This document shows, piece by piece, positions 61,668-64,000 of a DNA stretch of 64,000 bases. The stretch spans positions 682,001-746,000 of the forward strand of contig JAKNDB010000088.1 in NCBI GenBank assembly GCA_024305405.1. Reading direction: 5' to 3'. Origin of the DNA: Dirofilaria immitis (Eukaryota; Nematoda; Chromadorea; Rhabditida; Onchocercidae). Position numbers and translations under genes: made by a program. Position 1 is the stretch's first letter, and each line of letters starts with the position of its first letter. The notes under the pieces were generated by a model. The model searched no databases. It was not told the DNA's origin and saw only the letters and a program-made list of their open reading frames with translations.

Positions 61668-64000
61668 TTACATAACTATCAACGAAGGAACTATATGCAT
61701 TGATGTTATCACTCTTGCATGAAGTAGTATATCAATATAATCAGAAATTAAGTAATTATAACTGTTATATAATTATAGAAATTTAATAATGTTTTGATTG
61801 CAAACACAGTTTTGCATCCGTCGCTGAAATCTAAGAACTTAATAATTTTGTAATTCCTTTGTTCTGAATTTCATTTCATATTGCTGGACATATGTTGCAC
61901 GCAGGGATTTACCCTACAATGTAAAATGTAGGTTAAAATTATCTCAGAGCCCTAAAAGGAGTTTCATTTCTCAGGCGCTAACAAAGACGCTATTTCTTGT
62001 ATTCGGAGAACTGTGCCAGGATCCTTCTACGCGGAGGAAGAGGGTTTTTAGCGCTAAAGCCATTTTAAAAGATGTGCTTCAACAAGGTCAATCGGGGTAT
62101 ATCGAGCATCGTTGGTTTCTTCTTTCCTTTGAGTTACAACATCGTGATTAAAATTGTCTCACTGATTGTAGGAAAAGTTTGCCATATTGTTAATTGTCGT
62201 GAAGAATCGGAATAAAAATATTTATTCAGTCATTGGATTATCGAACAAACAATAGAGCGGTATTTAGTAGTATGAAATAGCGAATAAAAAAATTAGACTT
62301 GGTCAAGTAATTTCATTCAGTAAGAGTCAATAGAGTCAATAATAATTCCTGGCAAGGAAGACGAATATAATTTGAGTTGAAGGTGACCAATGTAATATGA
62401 ATCGAAGGAGATGTGTGTAGCGTTGAATCTAAAAAGACGAATTTCTTTAAAATAAAAAGAAATCCTTCAAACGAATTTTAAGAGTACATATACATATATG
62501 GATTGGGCCTACAATATTACGTAAATTACATGAGAAACCACAGAATTAGTATTTTATCCAAGAGGAAATTACATGTGAATTATTTTCTCAGAAGCAGCAT
62601 TCTCACCATTCTATGAGATTGATTTGCTGTCAGATATGAGAAACTTTGCATAATTCATAAGGAAAGGAAGGAATTTATGTAATAAAGTTTCAATTACCGA
62701 AGTTTGAAATCCTATCATAAGTTGGAAATAACTTATAACGGCGATTAATCCGACAAAGTTTTTATATAAAATATCGAAATGATATGCTGATATATATATT
62801 TTCGAAATGGTTGAATAGCTAATATATATTTAATATCGTTTTTTTTTTTTTTTTTTTTTTCAATTTCTTCAAACAGTACTATTGCTTCTTTTCCTAGAGA
62901 GACAACCGACGATTTCCGACATGTGTTTGCTTAATTACCACAAGTTCCTATTTGTCTTTGATATAAAATGAATGAAACTTTTGGATTTATAGTCGCTAAA
63001 AAAAGAAGGACTTTGATAAGTGGGATTGTTGAAAAAAACAGAAATAATTTTAGCATAAATATGTTCAGATAATTAAAGATTTGTATTTTGGAATATTTCC
63101 TAAATGATTCATCAATGATAAATATAAATGAATGTTACAATATCTAATTCTCATCTTTGTCTTTCCCGAAATACTACGCCTTATGATCACTGGGAAACAG
63201 GTAAGCGTTTCCTAATTTTAGTCTTTGGAATCATCATTTTTTAATTCATGACACAATGAAAACATTGAAAATCGAACTCTAAAATGAGCTCAGCTCTGCG
63301 TTAAATTCGTTATTATTACGTAAATTTCATATATTACAATTTGCATAAATTTTTTTACATTTTTTGCGAAATTTCCAAATTAATTTTTATTCAAAGTATT
63401 CTTTTCGCATGGTATCCAGAAACAATTGCTTAATATCATGGACTGACATAAGCTAAACACAATAAGTTATGAAATTGAGATTTTCAGAACTTCTTTCAAA
63501 ATGAAACAAAGCGAAATGCAAAAGCGTCTTTTCTCATAGAGTAAATCTGAAATGATCAGTAGTACATGCAACTAAACGAAATTTTCATATTGCATTCTTA
63601 TAAATTCAAATAATCAATAATTTCTCTTTATCACTGTAATTATTTTTTTGTAATTAATGATTAGAAGAATTTGCGCCATCTTCCTTCAGAATTGGTGATG
63701 ATACGAAATTATCATCATTTAAAACGTATCAAAAAATTAATCCTTTAAATATCAAATACGAAGATCCAAATGCTTGGCGTATTACACATTTGAAAAAATC
63801 TACAATCCAGGCCGGTAATTTATGCACTTTGTCTTACATTTATTCTCTTTATTTTATAGGAGAGTAATAAGTATGTATATGAATTTTGAATTTTATTTCT
63901 CGCTTCTTCATGAAAAAAATATTAATTTGTTTTTATTCAGTCTTTAGTTGTAAATTGTACTTTTTTAACTGCTTTGTTTTTCCGCTTTTCCTTCAATATT
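61668..64000. repeat. Right arm of a large inverted repeat
   Basis: Mirror of 57712-60047, starting sharply at TTACATAACTATCAACGAAG. The arm runs off the window, so its full length is not known. Its 5' portion (61668-63127) has no gene. Confidence 0.93.
63128..63814 (+). CDS. 90-residue protein of unknown function (right copy, partial)
   Basis: Exons 63128-63200 and 63665-63814 mirror exons 1-2 of the gene at 57439-58587 and encode the same residues up to ITHLKK. Here the A run in exon 2 has 6 instead of 7 bases. That would change IYNPGR to STIQAG and alter the phase at the donor (GCCG|GTAATT at 63814). I attribute this to a missing base. Exon 3 would lie beyond the right edge, if the copy is complete. 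Both copies are transcribed outward from the centre of the inverted repeat. Confidence 0.65.

Noticed and set aside
1..64000. tRNA, rRNA, spliced-leader RNA or CRISPR features
   Set aside because: None recognised by eye on either strand; absence is not proved without a covariance-model scan.

Overview
The window is about 64 kb of AT-rich animal DNA with short exons, short splice-site introns and dense low-complexity sequence. The gene set (SNX5/6-type sorting nexin, Bora/SPAT-1, WDR20-type WD protein, BAG2/UNC-23 co-chaperone, Chk1) and the BEL/Pao-type retroelement debris point to a nematode. A filarial or other clade III worm is my guess from composition and style, not something proved here.

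Layout. 1-3900: 5' part of an SNX5/6 sorting nexin on minus, running off the left edge. 5645-8762: Bora on plus, divergent from it. 8763-11571: gene-poor, with a possible solo LTR. 11572-17553: 13-exon WDR20/DMWD-like gene on minus. 17554-22400: intergenic, with microsatellites and an array of TGACGT-bearing repeats. 22401-26270: BAG2/UNC-23 gene on minus, with a candidate 5' exon at 36282-36453; the long intervening stretch holds a 1.6-kb GGAAT/GAAAT satellite and several minisatellites. 37042-41885: 14-exon Chk1 on plus. 42-47 kb: a segmental duplication with one intact copy and one broken copy of a previously unnamed 100-residue predicted secreted protein on minus. 47-64 kb: a mosaic of duplicated segments, with four copies of an unrecognised intron-containing gene family, decayed BEL/Pao pol fragments, and an inverted repeat with arms of at least 2.3 kb, each arm carrying a copy of a 90-residue gene of unknown function.

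The most important technical observation is that conserved exons of four genes need exactly one extra base at seven places, mostly in short A, T or C runs, to restore family-consistent frame and splice phase. All are in the same direction (a base is missing). The two near-identical arms of the inverted repeat differ from each other at homopolymers as well. This fits residual homopolymer undercalling in the assembly much better than decay of essential genes.

Working relations. Bora (activator of Aurora A/Plk1 at mitotic entry) and Chk1 (checkpoint kinase that blocks it) both act at G2/M, but their proximity is probably coincidental. The other genes act in retromer/endosome sorting (SNX), deubiquitinase regulation (WDR20) and Hsp70 co-chaperoning (BAG2/UNC-23). 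No RNA gene, CRISPR array or bacterial feature was found.
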